A DNA stretch of 64,000 bases from Pelomicrobium methylotrophicum (GCF_008014345.1 NZ_VPFL01000004.1:1-64000); one strand, 5' to 3'; positions 29,606 through 38,853 are shown, numbered from the stretch's first letter. The notes: generated by a model from the letters alone, not told the origin. Made by a program: numbers and translations.

Positions 29606-31657
29606 ATGGAAAAAAGCCGCCGTCTCCTCGTCACTTCCGCTCTGCCCTACGCCAACGGGGCCATCCATCTGGGCCACCTCGTCGAGTACATCCAGACCGA
29701 CATCTGGGTCCGGTTCCAGAAGATGCGTGGCCATGAGTGCTACTACGTCTGCGCTGACGACCAGCACGGCACCCCCATCATGCTGCGGGCGGAGAAGGAA
29801 GGGATTTCCCCCGAAGCCCTGATCGGCCGCATGCTGGAAGAGCACAAGCGGGATTTCGCCGGCTTTCACATCCAGTTCGACAACTATTACGAGACCAATT
29901 CGCCCGAGAACCGCGAATTCTGCGAGGACATCTATCGCCGCCTGGACGAGAACGGCCTGATTGCCCGCCGTGCGGTGGAGCAGTTCTACGATCCGGTGAA
30001 GCTCATGTTCCTGCCCGACCGCTACATCAAGGGCGAGTGTCCCCGCTGCGGGGCCAGAGATCAGTACGGGGATGCCTGTGAAGCCTGCGGCGCCACCTAT
30101 TCGCCCACAGAGCTCAAGAACCCCTATTCGGTGATCTCCGGGGCCCCCCCCGTGCGCAAGTCCTCGGAGCACTATTTCTTCCGGCTCTCGGACCCCCGTT
30201 GCCGGGCGTTCCTCGAGGCGTGGACGCGCTCGGGCACGTTGCAGCCGGAGGCGGCGAACAAGCTCCGGGAGTGGTTCGCGGCCGGGCTCCAGGATTGGGA
30301 CATCTCCCGCGATCCGCCCTACTTCGGCTTCCCCATCCCGGGCACCGACAGCCAGAAGTTCTTCTACGTCTGGCTCGACGCGCCAGTCGGCTACTTCGCG
30401 AGCTTCAGGAACCTGGTCGAGAAACGCCGTGCCTCGGGCGAAGCGATCGACCTGGACGCTTTTCTGCGCCCCGGCCACGACACCGAGCTCATCCATTTCA
30501 TCGGCAAGGACATCCTGTACTTCCATGCCCTGTTCTGGCCGGCGATGCTGAAATACGCCGGCTACCGTACGCCGTCGAAAATCTATGCCCACGGTTTCCT
30601 CACCGTGAACGGCGAGAAGATGTCCAAGTCCCGCGGCACCTTCATCACCGCCGAGAGCTACCTCGCCCAGGGGCTCAACCCCGAGTGGCTGCGCTATTAC
30701 TACGCGGCAAAGCTCGGACCCACCATGGAGGACATCGACCTCGCTCTGGATGACTTCGTCGCCCGGGTCAACTCGGATCTGGTAGGAAAGTACGTGAATA
30801 TCGCGAGCCGGGCGGCCGGCTTCCTCCACAAGCGCTTCGACGGGCGGCTGATGCAAAGCGCGAGCGCGCTGCTCGCCGAGGCTCAAGCGGCAGCGCCGTC
30901 GATCGCCGAGCTTTACGAGGCGCGGGAATACGGCAAGGCAGTGCGGGAGATCATGCAGCTCGCTGACCGGGCGAACCAGTTTGTGGACCAGGAAAAACCG
31001 TGGGAGCTGGCCAAGAAGCCCGAGAAGGGCCCGGCATTGCACCGCGTGTGTTCCGAGGCAATCAACCTGTTCCGGCTGCTTACCCTCTACCTTAAGCCCG
31101 TCCTGCCCCACCTGGCGCGGCGCGTGGAGAACTTTCTGGCGATCGCCCCCCTCCGGTGGGCCGACGCAGCCGAGCTTCTGCCTGCCGGGCACAAAATCAA
31201 CGCCTACGAGCACCTCATGACCCGCATCGACCCCAGGCAGATCGACGCCCTGATCGAAGCCAACAAGGCGTCCATGGCGCCCACGCCGCACGCCCAGGTT
31301 GAGCCGCCGCGCCAGGCCCAGCCGGCAGCGACGCCGCAGATCACCCTCGACGATTTCAACAAACTGGACCTGCGCGTCGCTCGTATCCTCGAGGCCGAGG
31401 AGGTGCAAGGCGCGGACAAGCTCCTCAAGCTCACCTTGGACCTGGGGCACGAACGGCGCACCGTGTTCGCCGGCATCAAGTCGGCCTATGCGCCGGACGA
31501 GCTCAGGGGCCGGCTGACCGTGATGGTGGCCAACCTCGCTCCGCGCAAGATGAAGTTTGGTGTCTCCGAGGGCATGGTGCTCGCCGCCGGGGACGGCAGC
31601 GGTCTCTACCTTCTCTCGCCCGACGACGGTGCGCAACCCGGCATGCGAGTAAAATAG
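29606..31657 (+). CDS. metG: Methionyl-tRNA synthetase
   Basis: Charges tRNA-Met. The 683-residue protein has the class I signature [11 protein letters not shown] near the N-terminus, a zinc knuckle (CPRC...CEAC, about 143-160), the KMSKS loop in [11 protein letters not shown], the anticodon-binding domain, and a C-terminal EMAP/Arc1p-type tRNA-binding domain (about 580-683) that dimerises the enzyme. The full long form is present. Divergent from apbC. Confidence 0.97.
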   Translation: MEKSRRLLVTSALPYANGAIHLGHLVEYIQTDIWVRFQKMRGHECYYVCADDQHGTPIMLRAEKEGISPEALIGRMLEEHKRDFAGFHIQFDNYYETNSPENREFCEDIYRRLDENGLIARRAVEQFYDPVKLMFLPDRYIKGECPRCGARDQYGDACEACGATYSPTELKNPYSVISGAPPVRKSSEHYFFRLSDPRCRAFLEAWTRSGTLQPEAANKLREWFAAGLQDWDISRDPPYFGFPIPGTDSQKFFYVWLDAPVGYFASFRNLVEKRRASGEAIDLDAFLRPGHDTELIHFIGKDILYFHALFWPAMLKYAGYRTPSKIYAHGFLTVNGEKMSKSRGTFITAESYLAQGLNPEWLRYYYAAKLGPTMEDIDLALDDFVARVNSDLVGKYVNIASRAAGFLHKRFDGRLMQSASALLAEAQAAAPSIAELYEAREYGKAVREIMQLADRANQFVDQEKPWELAKKPEKGPALHRVCSEAINLFRLLTLYLKPVLPHLARRVENFLAIAPLRWADAAELLPAGHKINAYEHLMTRIDPRQIDALIEANKASMAPTPHAQVEPPRQAQPAATPQITLDDFNKLDLRVARILEAEEVQGADKLLKLTLDLGHERRTVFAGIKSAYAPDELRGRLTVMVANLAPRKMKFGVSEGMVLAAGDGSGLYLLSPDDGAQPGMRVK

Positions 31658-31677
31658 CGGCGGCGCCCCACCGCCGC
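31657..31677 (+). other. Stem-loop after metG
   Basis: Perfect 7-bp arms GCGGCGG and CCGCCGC begin at the last base of the metG stop codon. There is no T-run, so it may be an mRNA 3' structure and not an intrinsic terminator. Confidence 0.35.
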
Positions 31678-31702
31678 AGGCACGACTCACGGAGCGCGCG
31701 GC

Positions 31703-32923
31703 ATGCACGCACCCGGAAACCGCACCCTCATCTGCAGCGTGCTGTTCCTCGACATCGTCGGCTACGCCCACAAGCCGGTGACCGAGCAGGCGAAGCTCAA
31801 AGAAGCGTTCAACGCCCTGCTGGCGGAAGCGATTCAGACCGTACCCGCGTCGGACCGTATCGTTCTCGACACCGACAGCGGCGCCGCCGTGAGCTTCATC
31901 GGCAACCCCGAAGATGCTCTTACCGTCGCCATCGCGCTGAGGGACGGTCTTGCTGCGCATCTAGCAGCGGACGCAGCCGCCGCACTCGAAGTGCGCTTCG
32001 GCATCAACCTGGGCCCAGTAAAGCTGATCCGGGACATAAACGGTCAGCCCAACCTGATCGGCGACGGCATCAACGTGGCGCAGCGGATCATGGCGTTCGC
32101 TGAAGCCGGACAGGTGCTGGTCTCGCGCTCGTATTACGAGGTGATCTCGCGCCTGTCCGAGGCCCATGCCCGGCTGTTCGAATACCTGGGTCCTCGCACC
32201 GATGCCCACGTGCGCACCCACGAGGTGTACGCCTTGAGGGGCGCCACCGCAACGGCGCCGCGGGAGCAAGCGGACGCTGACGACGGGCTCAGGGCCCTTC
32301 AGCGGGCGGGAAGGGACGCGGCCGAAAAGCCCTCGGCAGAATCCTCTTTTCCCAGCTGGCGGTTGCGCCTGGGGGTGCCGCTGGTGGTGGCCGCGATCAT
32401 CTTCGGCGCCTTGGCGCTCCGAGACGGGCGAGCGCCCGCAGAAAAGAGCGTATCGAACGAACCGCCGCTTACCGCTGGCGGGATGGACCCCTACGCTCCC
32501 GAGCCGGCTCCGGCGCCAAGCTCGCCGCGGCCCGCGGTCAGCGAGCGCCCGATGGAGGCGCTGCGGTCGGCCGAGCCGACTTCGGTGGCGCCCCAACCCC
32601 CGGCGAAGCCGAAACCGCCATCCGCCGTCCCTGAGGCCCCACGGTCGGCGGAACAGAAGCGGACGGCGCCGACCCCTCCCGCCGTTCCCCAATCCCCGCC
32701 ATCCGCCGAGCCCCAAGCTGCCCACATCGAGCTCGCCATCGCCCCATGGGGCGAAGTCTACGTGGACGGCAAGCTGAAGGGCGTAAGCCCCCCGCTGCAA
32801 AAACTGGACGTGGCACCCGGCACTTACGAGATCGAGGTGCGCAACTCAACCCTTCCCGTCTACCGCCAGACGGTCCGCGTCGAAGCGGGTGACCGCGTTA
32901 AAATCAAGCACAAATTCCCTTAA
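31703..32923 (+). CDS. Cyclase-homology / PEGA-domain membrane protein
   Basis: A 406-residue protein with three parts. Residues about 10-175 form a class III nucleotidyl cyclase homology domain (LFLDIVGY with the first metal Asp; NLIGDGINVAQRI near the end). One transmembrane helix lies near 220-237, then a long Pro/Ala/Ser linker, and residues 335-406 form a PEGA-like beta domain (GEVYVDGKLKGVSPP). Where active cyclases have a second metal Asp in a GDG turn, this one reads DTDSGAA, so catalysis may be weak or lost. It leads a three-gene signalling island with the lipoprotein and kinase downstream. Confidence 0.75.
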   Translation: MHAPGNRTLICSVLFLDIVGYAHKPVTEQAKLKEAFNALLAEAIQTVPASDRIVLDTDSGAAVSFIGNPEDALTVAIALRDGLAAHLAADAAAALEVRFGINLGPVKLIRDINGQPNLIGDGINVAQRIMAFAEAGQVLVSRSYYEVISRLSEAHARLFEYLGPRTDAHVRTHEVYALRGATATAPREQADADDGLRALQRAGRDAAEKPSAESSFPSWRLRLGVPLVVAAIIFGALALRDGRAPAEKSVSNEPPLTAGGMDPYAPEPAPAPSSPRPAVSERPMEALRSAEPTSVAPQPPAKPKPPSAVPEAPRSAEQKRTAPTPPAVPQSPPSAEPQAAHIELAIAPWGEVYVDGKLKGVSPPLQKLDVAPGTYEIEVRNSTLPVYRQTVRVEAGDRVKIKHKFP

Positions 32924-32941
32924 CCAGGAAAAGCAAAGAGC

Positions 32942-33340
32942 ATGAAGCGCGCGCTTGGGTTGGCGTTGGTCACGGCGGGGCTGCTCGCAGGCTGCGAAAC
33001 CCAGCCGGTAAAGGATATCCAGCGGGAAGTCCAGACGATCTGGCGCGGACCGGGTGAACCTGACCTGTCCGCCGGCCTCCGGCACTACGAAAACGGCCGT
33101 TACGCCGAGGCCTACCGCAGCCTCCAGGCGAGCCTGGCCAAGGGGCTCCATTGGAAACGCGACCAGGTACAGGCCTATAAGTACTTGGCGTTCATCGACT
33201 GCGCGTCGGGGCGCGAGCGCTCCTGCCGCGACAACTTCGTGCGGGCCTTGACCCTGGACCCCGAGCTGGAGCTCGCCCCGTCCGAGGCCGGGCATCCTGT
33301 CTGGGGCCCCGTGTTCCGCAGCGTGAAAGGCAGCCGCTGA
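32942..33340 (+). CDS. TssQ-like lipoprotein
   Basis: A 132-residue lipoprotein precursor: basic start, hydrophobic core and lipobox LLAGC (Cys18). The mature part has a TPR-like segment (GLRHYENGRYAEAYRSLQ) and two further cysteines (IDCASGRERSC). Similar lipoproteins are annotated as type VI secretion-associated TssQ in betaproteobacteria, but no T6SS core gene lies in the window. It sits 18 bases after the cyclase-like gene and just before the kinase, so it probably works with them at the envelope. Confidence 0.7.
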   Translation: MKRALGLALVTAGLLAGCETQPVKDIQREVQTIWRGPGEPDLSAGLRHYENGRYAEAYRSLQASLAKGLHWKRDQVQAYKYLAFIDCASGRERSCRDNFVRALTLDPELELAPSEAGHPVWGPVFRSVKGSR

Positions 33341-33353
33341 CGCACCTCCGCCC

Positions 33354-34661
33354 ATGATGCCCCAGCAACTCGGCCGCTACGAGATCGTGGGCGAGCTCGG
33401 CAAGGGCGCCATGGGCGTCGTCTACCGGGCCATCGATCCCGTTTTGCAGCGCACGGTGGCCATCAAGACCATTCACTTGTACCTGGACCCGGCCGAGCAG
33501 GCGGAGTATGAGGCCCGCTTCTATCACGAAGCGAAGGCGGCCGGACGGCTCAGCCACCCCAACATCGTCACCGTCTACGACGTGGGCAAAAGCGGCAACA
33601 TCGCTTACATGGCGATGGAGTTGCTGGAGGGACGGGAACTGAAGAGCCTGCTCGCACCCAGGAAGCCGCTGCCCGTCGCCCAGGCGTTGGACATCGCCGC
33701 CCAGGTGGCCGACGGCCTCGCCTACGCCCACGAGCAAGAGGTCGTCCACCGGGACGTGAAACCCGCCAACATCATGATCACCCGGTCGGGGCTGGTGAAG
33801 ATCATGGACTTCGGCATCGCCCGCATGCGCGCCTCCGAGATCCGCACCCAGACCGGCGTGCTGCTCGGCTCGCCGAGTTACCTGTCTCCCGAGCAGGTGT
33901 TGGGCAAGCGGGCCGATCACCGCTCTGATATTTTCAGCCTCGGCATCGTGCTCTACGAGATGCTGACGGGAGAGCGTCCGTTCAGCGGAGCCGAAATCAC
34001 CGCGATCATGTACCAGATCGTCCATGTGAGCCCGCGCGCGCCCAGCGTTCTCAACGCGGAGGTGCCCGAAATCCTGAATTTCGTCGTGGCCAAGGCCCTC
34101 GCCAAATCGCCCGAGGCCCGCTACCAGGACGCTCGGGAGTTCGCCCGCGACCTGCGCGAGTGCCGCAAGTATGTCGAGTCCCGAATCCAGCCCAACGTCT
34201 CCATCAACGTGGACGCCTTTCCGGAACATCCCGCCAGCCGGCTCGCTGACGGAGGCTCGGGCACCCTTTTGGGCGACAGCGACTTTCCGGCCACCCGCAA
34301 AGTGGACGCAGCCCCCGGGCCGATGGCAGAGGTCGAACCTCCGGTCACGCTGGGCATCTCGACCCATTTCGATTCCTTCGATGCCACGCTGCGGCTGGTG
34401 GCGGCCACCGGCGCCATGGAGCATTTCGACGACTACATCAAGACCCAAAAGATCGCGCGCCCCGGCACGACCCCTGCCGAGCCTGCGCCGACGCCCAAGC
34501 GGGTCACAGCGCCCCTGGGAACGGCGGCGGGCATGAAGTCAGCGCTACCCGCGCAGCGGACGCCCGCGCGGCAGAGAAATCGTCGCCATCACGAAGCCGT
34601 GATCTTCGGCCTGAGCATCGCCGTCGCGCTGGTGATCGCCCTGTTTATCGTCCTGTCCTGA
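33354..34661 (+). CDS. Membrane-anchored Ser/Thr protein kinase
   Basis: Hanks-type kinase of 435 residues. The catalytic domain (about 8-275) is complete: glycine loop GELGKGAMGVVYRA, Lys in VAIKTIH, HRDVKPANIMI, DFGIAR and GSPSYLSPEQV. A Pro/Ala-rich linker follows, and the protein ends in one transmembrane helix with almost no residues beyond it (LSIAVALVIALFIVLS), so the kinase faces the cytoplasm with no sensor outside. The preceding lipoprotein and cyclase-like protein may supply sensing. No PP2C phosphatase is adjacent. Confidence 0.9.
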   Translation: MMPQQLGRYEIVGELGKGAMGVVYRAIDPVLQRTVAIKTIHLYLDPAEQAEYEARFYHEAKAAGRLSHPNIVTVYDVGKSGNIAYMAMELLEGRELKSLLAPRKPLPVAQALDIAAQVADGLAYAHEQEVVHRDVKPANIMITRSGLVKIMDFGIARMRASEIRTQTGVLLGSPSYLSPEQVLGKRADHRSDIFSLGIVLYEMLTGERPFSGAEITAIMYQIVHVSPRAPSVLNAEVPEILNFVVAKALAKSPEARYQDAREFARDLRECRKYVESRIQPNVSINVDAFPEHPASRLADGGSGTLLGDSDFPATRKVDAAPGPMAEVEPPVTLGISTHFDSFDATLRLVAATGAMEHFDDYIKTQKIARPGTTPAEPAPTPKRVTAPLGTAAGMKSALPAQRTPARQRNRRHHEAVIFGLSIAVALVIALFIVLS

Positions 34662-34715
34662 AGCGCACGAGGCGGCAGTGCGAACTTTTCGAGCGCTCTC
34701 GCCCCAGGCTCAATA

Positions 34716-34739
34716 GCCTCCTGGTCCTGGTCAGGAGGC
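34716..34739. terminator. Stem-loop after the kinase gene
   Basis: Perfect arms GCCTCCTG and CAGGAGGC enclose eight bases, 55 bases past the kinase stop. The nearest T-run is over ten bases away, so termination strength is doubtful. Confidence 0.35.
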
Positions 34740-34766
34740 AATCTCGCCCATTTTTCACCCCTCGGG

Positions 34767-34786
34767 AAAACGCCCGCTTCCGGGCG
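34767..34786 (-). terminator. Intrinsic terminator of the hyf-like operon
   Basis: On the minus strand CGCCCG-GAAG-CGGGCG forms a 6-bp GC stem with a tetraloop, followed by TTTT. It lies about 55 bases after the last gene of the operon. Confidence 0.65.
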
Positions 34787-34839
34787 GGAGAGGACGGAGC
34801 AGGCGCTGCTGTTCGGGCACGGCCAGGAGGGATGGCGGC

Positions 34840-35127
34840 TCAGCACTTCGCAAGGTTGTCGCCGCGCACGCAAGGCACGCTCAGCCAGTAGTAGACCGGC
34901 CCTTTCGGCGCCGGCGGGTATTCTCCATAACGCATGACCCAGGTGGCGCCGGACTCCTTGTCCATGCGCACCAGAGCGTCCTTGCCGTCGGCGTCCTTGA
35001 TCAGCATCAGCTCGTAGCGTCCCAGCGCCTGGGCCTGACGCGGCGTTTTCGTCTCGGCCGCGGCGGAGGCCGCCGCGAGCGCGGTGAGCGCCGCGCCGAG
35101 CGCTAAAACGGTCATGATCGTTTTCAA
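34840..35127 (-). CDS. Small secreted protein at the end of the hyf-like operon
   Basis: A 95-residue protein with a Sec signal peptide (MKTIMTVLALGAALTALAAA, cut near residue 24). The mature 70 residues are rich in charged and aromatic residues (GRYELMLIKDADGKDALV, WVMRYGEYPP) and hold two cysteines near the end (VPCVRGDNLAKC). The start is a TTG overlapping the hyfI-like stop as TTGA, with GGGAGG upstream; the overlap supports that start and coupled translation. I do not recognise the family. Its position suggests an accessory periplasmic role for the complex. Confidence 0.65.
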   Translation of the reverse strand: MKTIMTVLALGAALTALAAASAAAETKTPRQAQALGRYELMLIKDADGKDALVRMDKESGATWVMRYGEYPPAPKGPVYYWLSVPCVRGDNLAKC

Positions 35128-35675
35128 GCTTGGTCCTCCCTGTTTGAACCCCCCTCCGTCTGCGGCATGCCACGGCGCACCGCCGTCAACAGGCCCTGCA
35201 GCAGGGCCACCGGCGTGGGCGGGCAGCCGGGCACCGTCACATCCACGGGAATCACGTTGGACACCCGCCCGCAGCTCGCATAGCTTTCGCCGAAGACGCC
35301 CCCGGTGCACCCGCAGTCCCCCACCGCGACCACCCACTTCGGCTCGGGCATGGCCTCGTAAGTGCGCTTGAGCGCCTGCTCCATGTGCTTCGACACCGGC
35401 CCCGTCACCAACAGCAGATCGGCATGGCGGGGACTCGCCACAAACCGCATGCCCAACCCCTCCAGCATATAGTAGGGGCTGTTGAGCGCATGGATCTCCA
35501 GCTCGCAGCCGTTGCAGGAGCCCGCGTCCACGTGGCGGATGGCGAGCGAGCGGCCCAGCGCTTTCAGCACCGCGTCGGCGAGTCCCTGGCACGCCACCCT
35601 TAAGCTTTCGTCCGCCTCCGGTGCCGGCTCGGTGATGATGCCGGTCTCCGCTATCTTTTTCAGCAATCGATACAT
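35124..35675 (-). CDS. Hyf/Nuo-like Fe-S small subunit
   Basis: A 183-residue member of the NuoB/HyfI family, the subunit that carries the last 4Fe-4S cluster before the active site. All four expected ligands are present: Cys54 and Cys57 (SCNGCE), Cys121 (GDCGC) and Cys151 (PGCPP). Extra cysteines at 123 and 135 are notable. It belongs to the operon that also holds HyfB-, C-, E-, F- and G-like subunits, but is separated from the large-subunit gene by 160 bases containing a palindromic repeat. The cluster site is intact although the large subunit lacks NiFe ligands. Confidence 0.88.
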   Translation of the reverse strand: MYRLLKKIAETGIITEPAPEADESLRVACQGLADAVLKALGRSLAIRHVDAGSCNGCELEIHALNSPYYMLEGLGMRFVASPRHADLLLVTGPVSKHMEQALKRTYEAMPEPKWVVAVGDCGCTGGVFGESYASCGRVSNVIPVDVTVPGCPPTPVALLQGLLTAVRRGMPQTEGGSNREDQA

Positions 35676-35685
35676 CGGGCTTTAC

Positions 35686-35819
35686 CGGGCAGAGGTGCAG
35701 AGGAAAGACTGTTCCAGCGCCGAGGACCCAGGCGCGCCAAGGATAACAAGCTCGTTCTTCCTCGCCTCCTCCGCACCCTTCGCGCTGGGGCATCCCTTCC
35801 CGTGCGTCCTCGGCGCCCG
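35686..35819. repeat. Imperfect palindromic intergenic repeat (copy 4), inside the hyf-like operon
   Basis: Between the large- and small-subunit genes the sequence again shows degenerate opposing arms (CGGGCAGAGG...GTTCCAGCGC and its counterpart ending CGTCCTCGGCGCCCG). It shares the GCAGAGGAAA and GCGTCC wording of the other copies. No reading frame of note crosses it. Confidence 0.45.
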
Positions 35820-35834
35820 CCGCGGTTCGAATAT

Positions 35835-37388
35835 CTAAAGGTCATGTCCACTATAGCTGAGATTGAAGCTCTTGTTGATCAGGGGGAAATCGGGAACGAT
35901 ATTGCCGAGCACCGCGTGCTCCAACACCGGCCAGTTCTGCCATGAGGGATCGTGGGGATGACAACGATGGATGCGCCCGCCCTCGCCCACGTGCAGGGCC
36001 ACCAGGACCTCGCCGCGCCAGCCTTCCACCCAGCCCACGCCGAACGCACCGGGGTCGACGGCCCCGAGCTCCTCGCGTATCCGTCCGCCGGGCACGTTCT
36101 CCAGGAGCTCGCGCACGAGCCGCAACGACTCCTGCACCTCGTCGAAGCGCACGGCCACCCGGGCCGCCACATCGCCGTTGCGGTGGGTCGCCATCTGCAC
36201 GTCCAGGAGATCGTAGGGCGGCACGGGAAACTGGACCCGCAAATCCCACGCCAGACCGCTCGCCCGGCCGGCAAGGCCCGTCAGTCCCAGTTGCTCGGCC
36301 AAGGCAGGCGGCACCCGCCCGCAGGCGACGTAGCGGTCCTGCACCCCTGGATGCTCGTCGTAGATCGACCGCAGGCTCTCCACCTCCACCGCGAGCCGCT
36401 CGCACAGCCCGAGGAGTTTGCCGGGGCCTTTGAGGGGCATGTCCCGCGCCACACCCCCCGGCACCACGAGGTCCATCAGATAACGGTGGCCGAAGAGCTC
36501 GGCGTTCGTGCGCAGCAGCTCCTCCTTCAGCCGCCAAAACTGGGCAAAGCCGAAGGCGAGCGCCACGTCGTTGCCGAGATAGCCCAAGTCGCCCAAGTGA
36601 TTGGCAATGCGCTCCAGCTCCAGCGCGAGCCCGCGCAGCCAAGCCGCCCGCGGCGGGATCTGCGTCCGAGCGGCGCTCTCCGCCGCCATGCAATAGGCCC
36701 ACGCGTAGGCCACGGTGGCATCGCCCGAGACTCGGGCGGCAAGGGTCACGCCCTCCTCCACGGTCTTCGTCTCGAACAGCTTCTCGATGGCCTTGTGCTT
36801 GTAGCCGAGCCGCTCCTCCAGGCGCAGGATCTTTTCGCCCACCACCGAGAAGCGGAAGTGGCCCGGCTCGATGGTGCCGGCGTGCACCGGCCCGACTGGA
36901 ATCTCGTGCACGCCATCGCCTGCCACCCGCACGAACGCGTAATCGTCCAGCGCGTTGGGATAGCGGGCCTCCAGGGGAAAGTCCTTGCGCAGGGGATGCG
37001 TCCCCTCCGGCCAGGCGGCGTGCCTCAACCAGGGGCGCACGTCCGCGGCGCCGTCCGCGACGATTCCCAGCAGATCGTACACCGCCCGCTGCATGCGACC
37101 GGCTGCAGGAAAGACGCGGGCCACGTCCGGGTAGCGGGGCGGCGTGTCCGCGAGGGGCAAACTGAGCGTCAGCAGCCCCTCGGGCACGTGCAGGGCCGCG
37201 TGCACCGCGAACCCGCCCGCGTGCCTGCGCTCGTCCGACCCCCACAGCGCCACCAGCCGCCCGCCCGTGGCGCGGACGCGGCTGAAGGTCTCGCTCCACT
37301 GGGCCGCGTTCACGTGGGCACGCCAGCCGGGGAAAGGCGTCCTGAGCGGAACAGCCTGGAGATGGGCAAAGGGCGTCGTCAACCGCAT
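35835..37388 (-). CDS. Hyf/Nuo-like large subunit without NiFe ligands
   Basis: A 517-residue fusion of a NuoC-like 30-kDa domain (about 1-160) and a NuoD/HycE-like 49-kDa domain (170-517), the layout of HycE/HyfG. In group 4 hydrogenases the second part holds RxCGxC and a C-terminal DPCxxC that bind Ni-Fe. Here the first site reads RVSGDA and the C-terminus ends SFNLSYSGHDL, so all four cysteines are gone, as is any C-terminal maturation site. It is therefore not a hydrogenase; it resembles the energy-converting hydrogenase-related (Ehr) group. What it oxidises or reduces is unknown. Confidence 0.88.
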   Translation of the reverse strand: MRLTTPFAHLQAVPLRTPFPGWRAHVNAAQWSETFSRVRATGGRLVALWGSDERRHAGGFAVHAALHVPEGLLTLSLPLADTPPRYPDVARVFPAAGRMQRAVYDLLGIVADGAADVRPWLRHAAWPEGTHPLRKDFPLEARYPNALDDYAFVRVAGDGVHEIPVGPVHAGTIEPGHFRFSVVGEKILRLEERLGYKHKAIEKLFETKTVEEGVTLAARVSGDATVAYAWAYCMAAESAARTQIPPRAAWLRGLALELERIANHLGDLGYLGNDVALAFGFAQFWRLKEELLRTNAELFGHRYLMDLVVPGGVARDMPLKGPGKLLGLCERLAVEVESLRSIYDEHPGVQDRYVACGRVPPALAEQLGLTGLAGRASGLAWDLRVQFPVPPYDLLDVQMATHRNGDVAARVAVRFDEVQESLRLVRELLENVPGGRIREELGAVDPGAFGVGWVEGWRGEVLVALHVGEGGRIHRCHPHDPSWQNWPVLEHAVLGNIVPDFPLINKSFNLSYSGHDL

Positions 37389-37392
37389 CGCA

Positions 37393-38853
37393 TCATCCCG
37401 CTGCGCCGATCATCGCCGCAGCCTGCCGGTACCACGCGGCGAAGAAAGGCGGAATGTAGAGCCCCAGCAGCAGCACCAGCGCGAGGTGAACGAACACCGG
37501 CGCAACCGCCGGCGGGTGCGGCAGCCGCCGCGCCGTGGTCTCGCCGAAAACCATCGGCTGCACCCGCCCGAAGATCGAGGCGAACGCAATCCCCAGTCCC
37601 ATGAGCAGGAAAGGCGTTGCCCAGGGGTGCTCGCGCATGGCGGTGGTCAGGATCAGGAACTCGCTGGCGAAAACACCGAAGGGCGGCATCCCCACAATGG
37701 CGAGGCTGCCCATCATGAGGCCCCAGCCCACGGTCGGGCTCACCTGGAGCAGCCCACGGATGTCGTCTATGACCTGGGTCCCCGCCTTCTGCGCCGCATG
37801 GCCGACCGCGAAGAAGATGGCCGACTTGGTGAGCGAGTGCACGGTCATGTGCAGCAGGCCCGCGAAGTTGGCCACCGGCCCCCCCATGCCAAAAGCGAAA
37901 GTCATGAGGCCCATGTGCTCGATGGACGAATAAGCGAACAGGCGCTTGATGTCCTTCTGCCGGGAAAGGAACAGCGCTGCCACGACGACCGACAGCAGTC
38001 CGAAACCCATCATGAGGTGGCCTGCGAACCCCGTTTGCAGGGCCCCGTCCACCAGCACCTTGCCACGGACGACCGCGTACAGGGCTACGTTGAGGAGCAG
38101 CCCGGAGAGCACGGCCGAAATGGGCGTGGGGCCCTCGGCGTGGGCATCCGGAAGCCAGTTGTGCACCGGCACCAGCCCCACTTTGGTGCCGTAGCCCACC
38201 AGCAGGAACACGAATGCGAGCGAGAGCACCGTGGGCTCGAGCCCCTGCTTGATGGCGTCCAGATGGGTCCACAGGAGCGTCGCCTCCCCCTGTCCGCCCA
38301 GCACCCGCTCGGCGGCGAAATAGAGCAACACGGTACCGAACAGAGCCTGGGCGATACCCACACCGCAAAGGACGAAATACTTCCACGCCGCCTCCAGGCT
38401 GGCCGGCGTGCGATAAAGGGACACCAGCAAGACGGTGGTGAGCGTGGCCGCTTCCATCGCTACCCAGAGGATGCCCATGTTATTGGTGAGAAGCGCCAAC
38501 AGCATGGTGAAAGTGAACAGCTGGAACATGGCGTGGTAGAGCCGCAGCCGCGCCGGGTTGAGCTTACCGTGGCTTTCCTCCACCCGCATGTAAGGCCGGC
38601 TGAAGAGCGAGGTGGTAAAGGCGACGAACGCGGTCAGCAGCACCAGGAACACGTTGAACGCGTCGACGAAAAACTCGTGCTCCCACGCAAACTGCGGCCC
38701 GCTCTCCAGGACCTTGAGCGCCAGCACAAGCGAAGCCACAAAGGTTCCGAAGCTGGCGGCGGCATTGGCTTCCGCCGCCCACGGGCGATGGCCCACCAGC
38801 GCCAGCAGCAGGCCGGCGGACAGGGGAAGGGAAAGAACGACCAGGATCTCCAC
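37393..38853 (-). CDS. Hyf/Nuo-like antiporter subunit (HyfF type)
   Basis: Inner-membrane proton-channel subunit of the NuoM/MrpD family, 486 residues with about fourteen helices. The typical charged residues are visible: Glu in WVAMEAATLTTVLLVS, Lys in VGYGTKVGLVPVHNWLPDAH, and a second Lys in FLSRQKDIKRLFAYSS. The start is a GTG (EILVVLSLPLSAG follows) behind GGGAG, two codons after the hyfE-like stop. It would pump protons or sodium in the complex. Confidence 0.88.
   Translation of the reverse strand: MEILVVLSLPLSAGLLLALVGHRPWAAEANAAASFGTFVASLVLALKVLESGPQFAWEHEFFVDAFNVFLVLLTAFVAFTTSLFSRPYMRVEESHGKLNPARLRLYHAMFQLFTFTMLLALLTNNMGILWVAMEAATLTTVLLVSLYRTPASLEAAWKYFVLCGVGIAQALFGTVLLYFAAERVLGGQGEATLLWTHLDAIKQGLEPTVLSLAFVFLLVGYGTKVGLVPVHNWLPDAHAEGPTPISAVLSGLLLNVALYAVVRGKVLVDGALQTGFAGHLMMGFGLLSVVVAALFLSRQKDIKRLFAYSSIEHMGLMTFAFGMGGPVANFAGLLHMTVHSLTKSAIFFAVGHAAQKAGTQVIDDIRGLLQVSPTVGWGLMMGSLAIVGMPPFGVFASEFLILTTAMREHPWATPFLLMGLGIAFASIFGRVQPMVFGETTARRLPHPPAVAPVFVHLALVLLLGLYIPPFFAAWYRQAAAMIGAAG

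Noticed and set aside
32942-33340. Type VI secretion locus
   Set aside because: The TssQ-like lipoprotein is the only hint; no sheath, tube, ATPase or membrane-core gene is in the window.
35835-37388. Calling the hyf-like large subunit a NiFe hydrogenase
   Set aside because: Both cysteine pairs needed for the metal centre are replaced, and no maturation genes are present.
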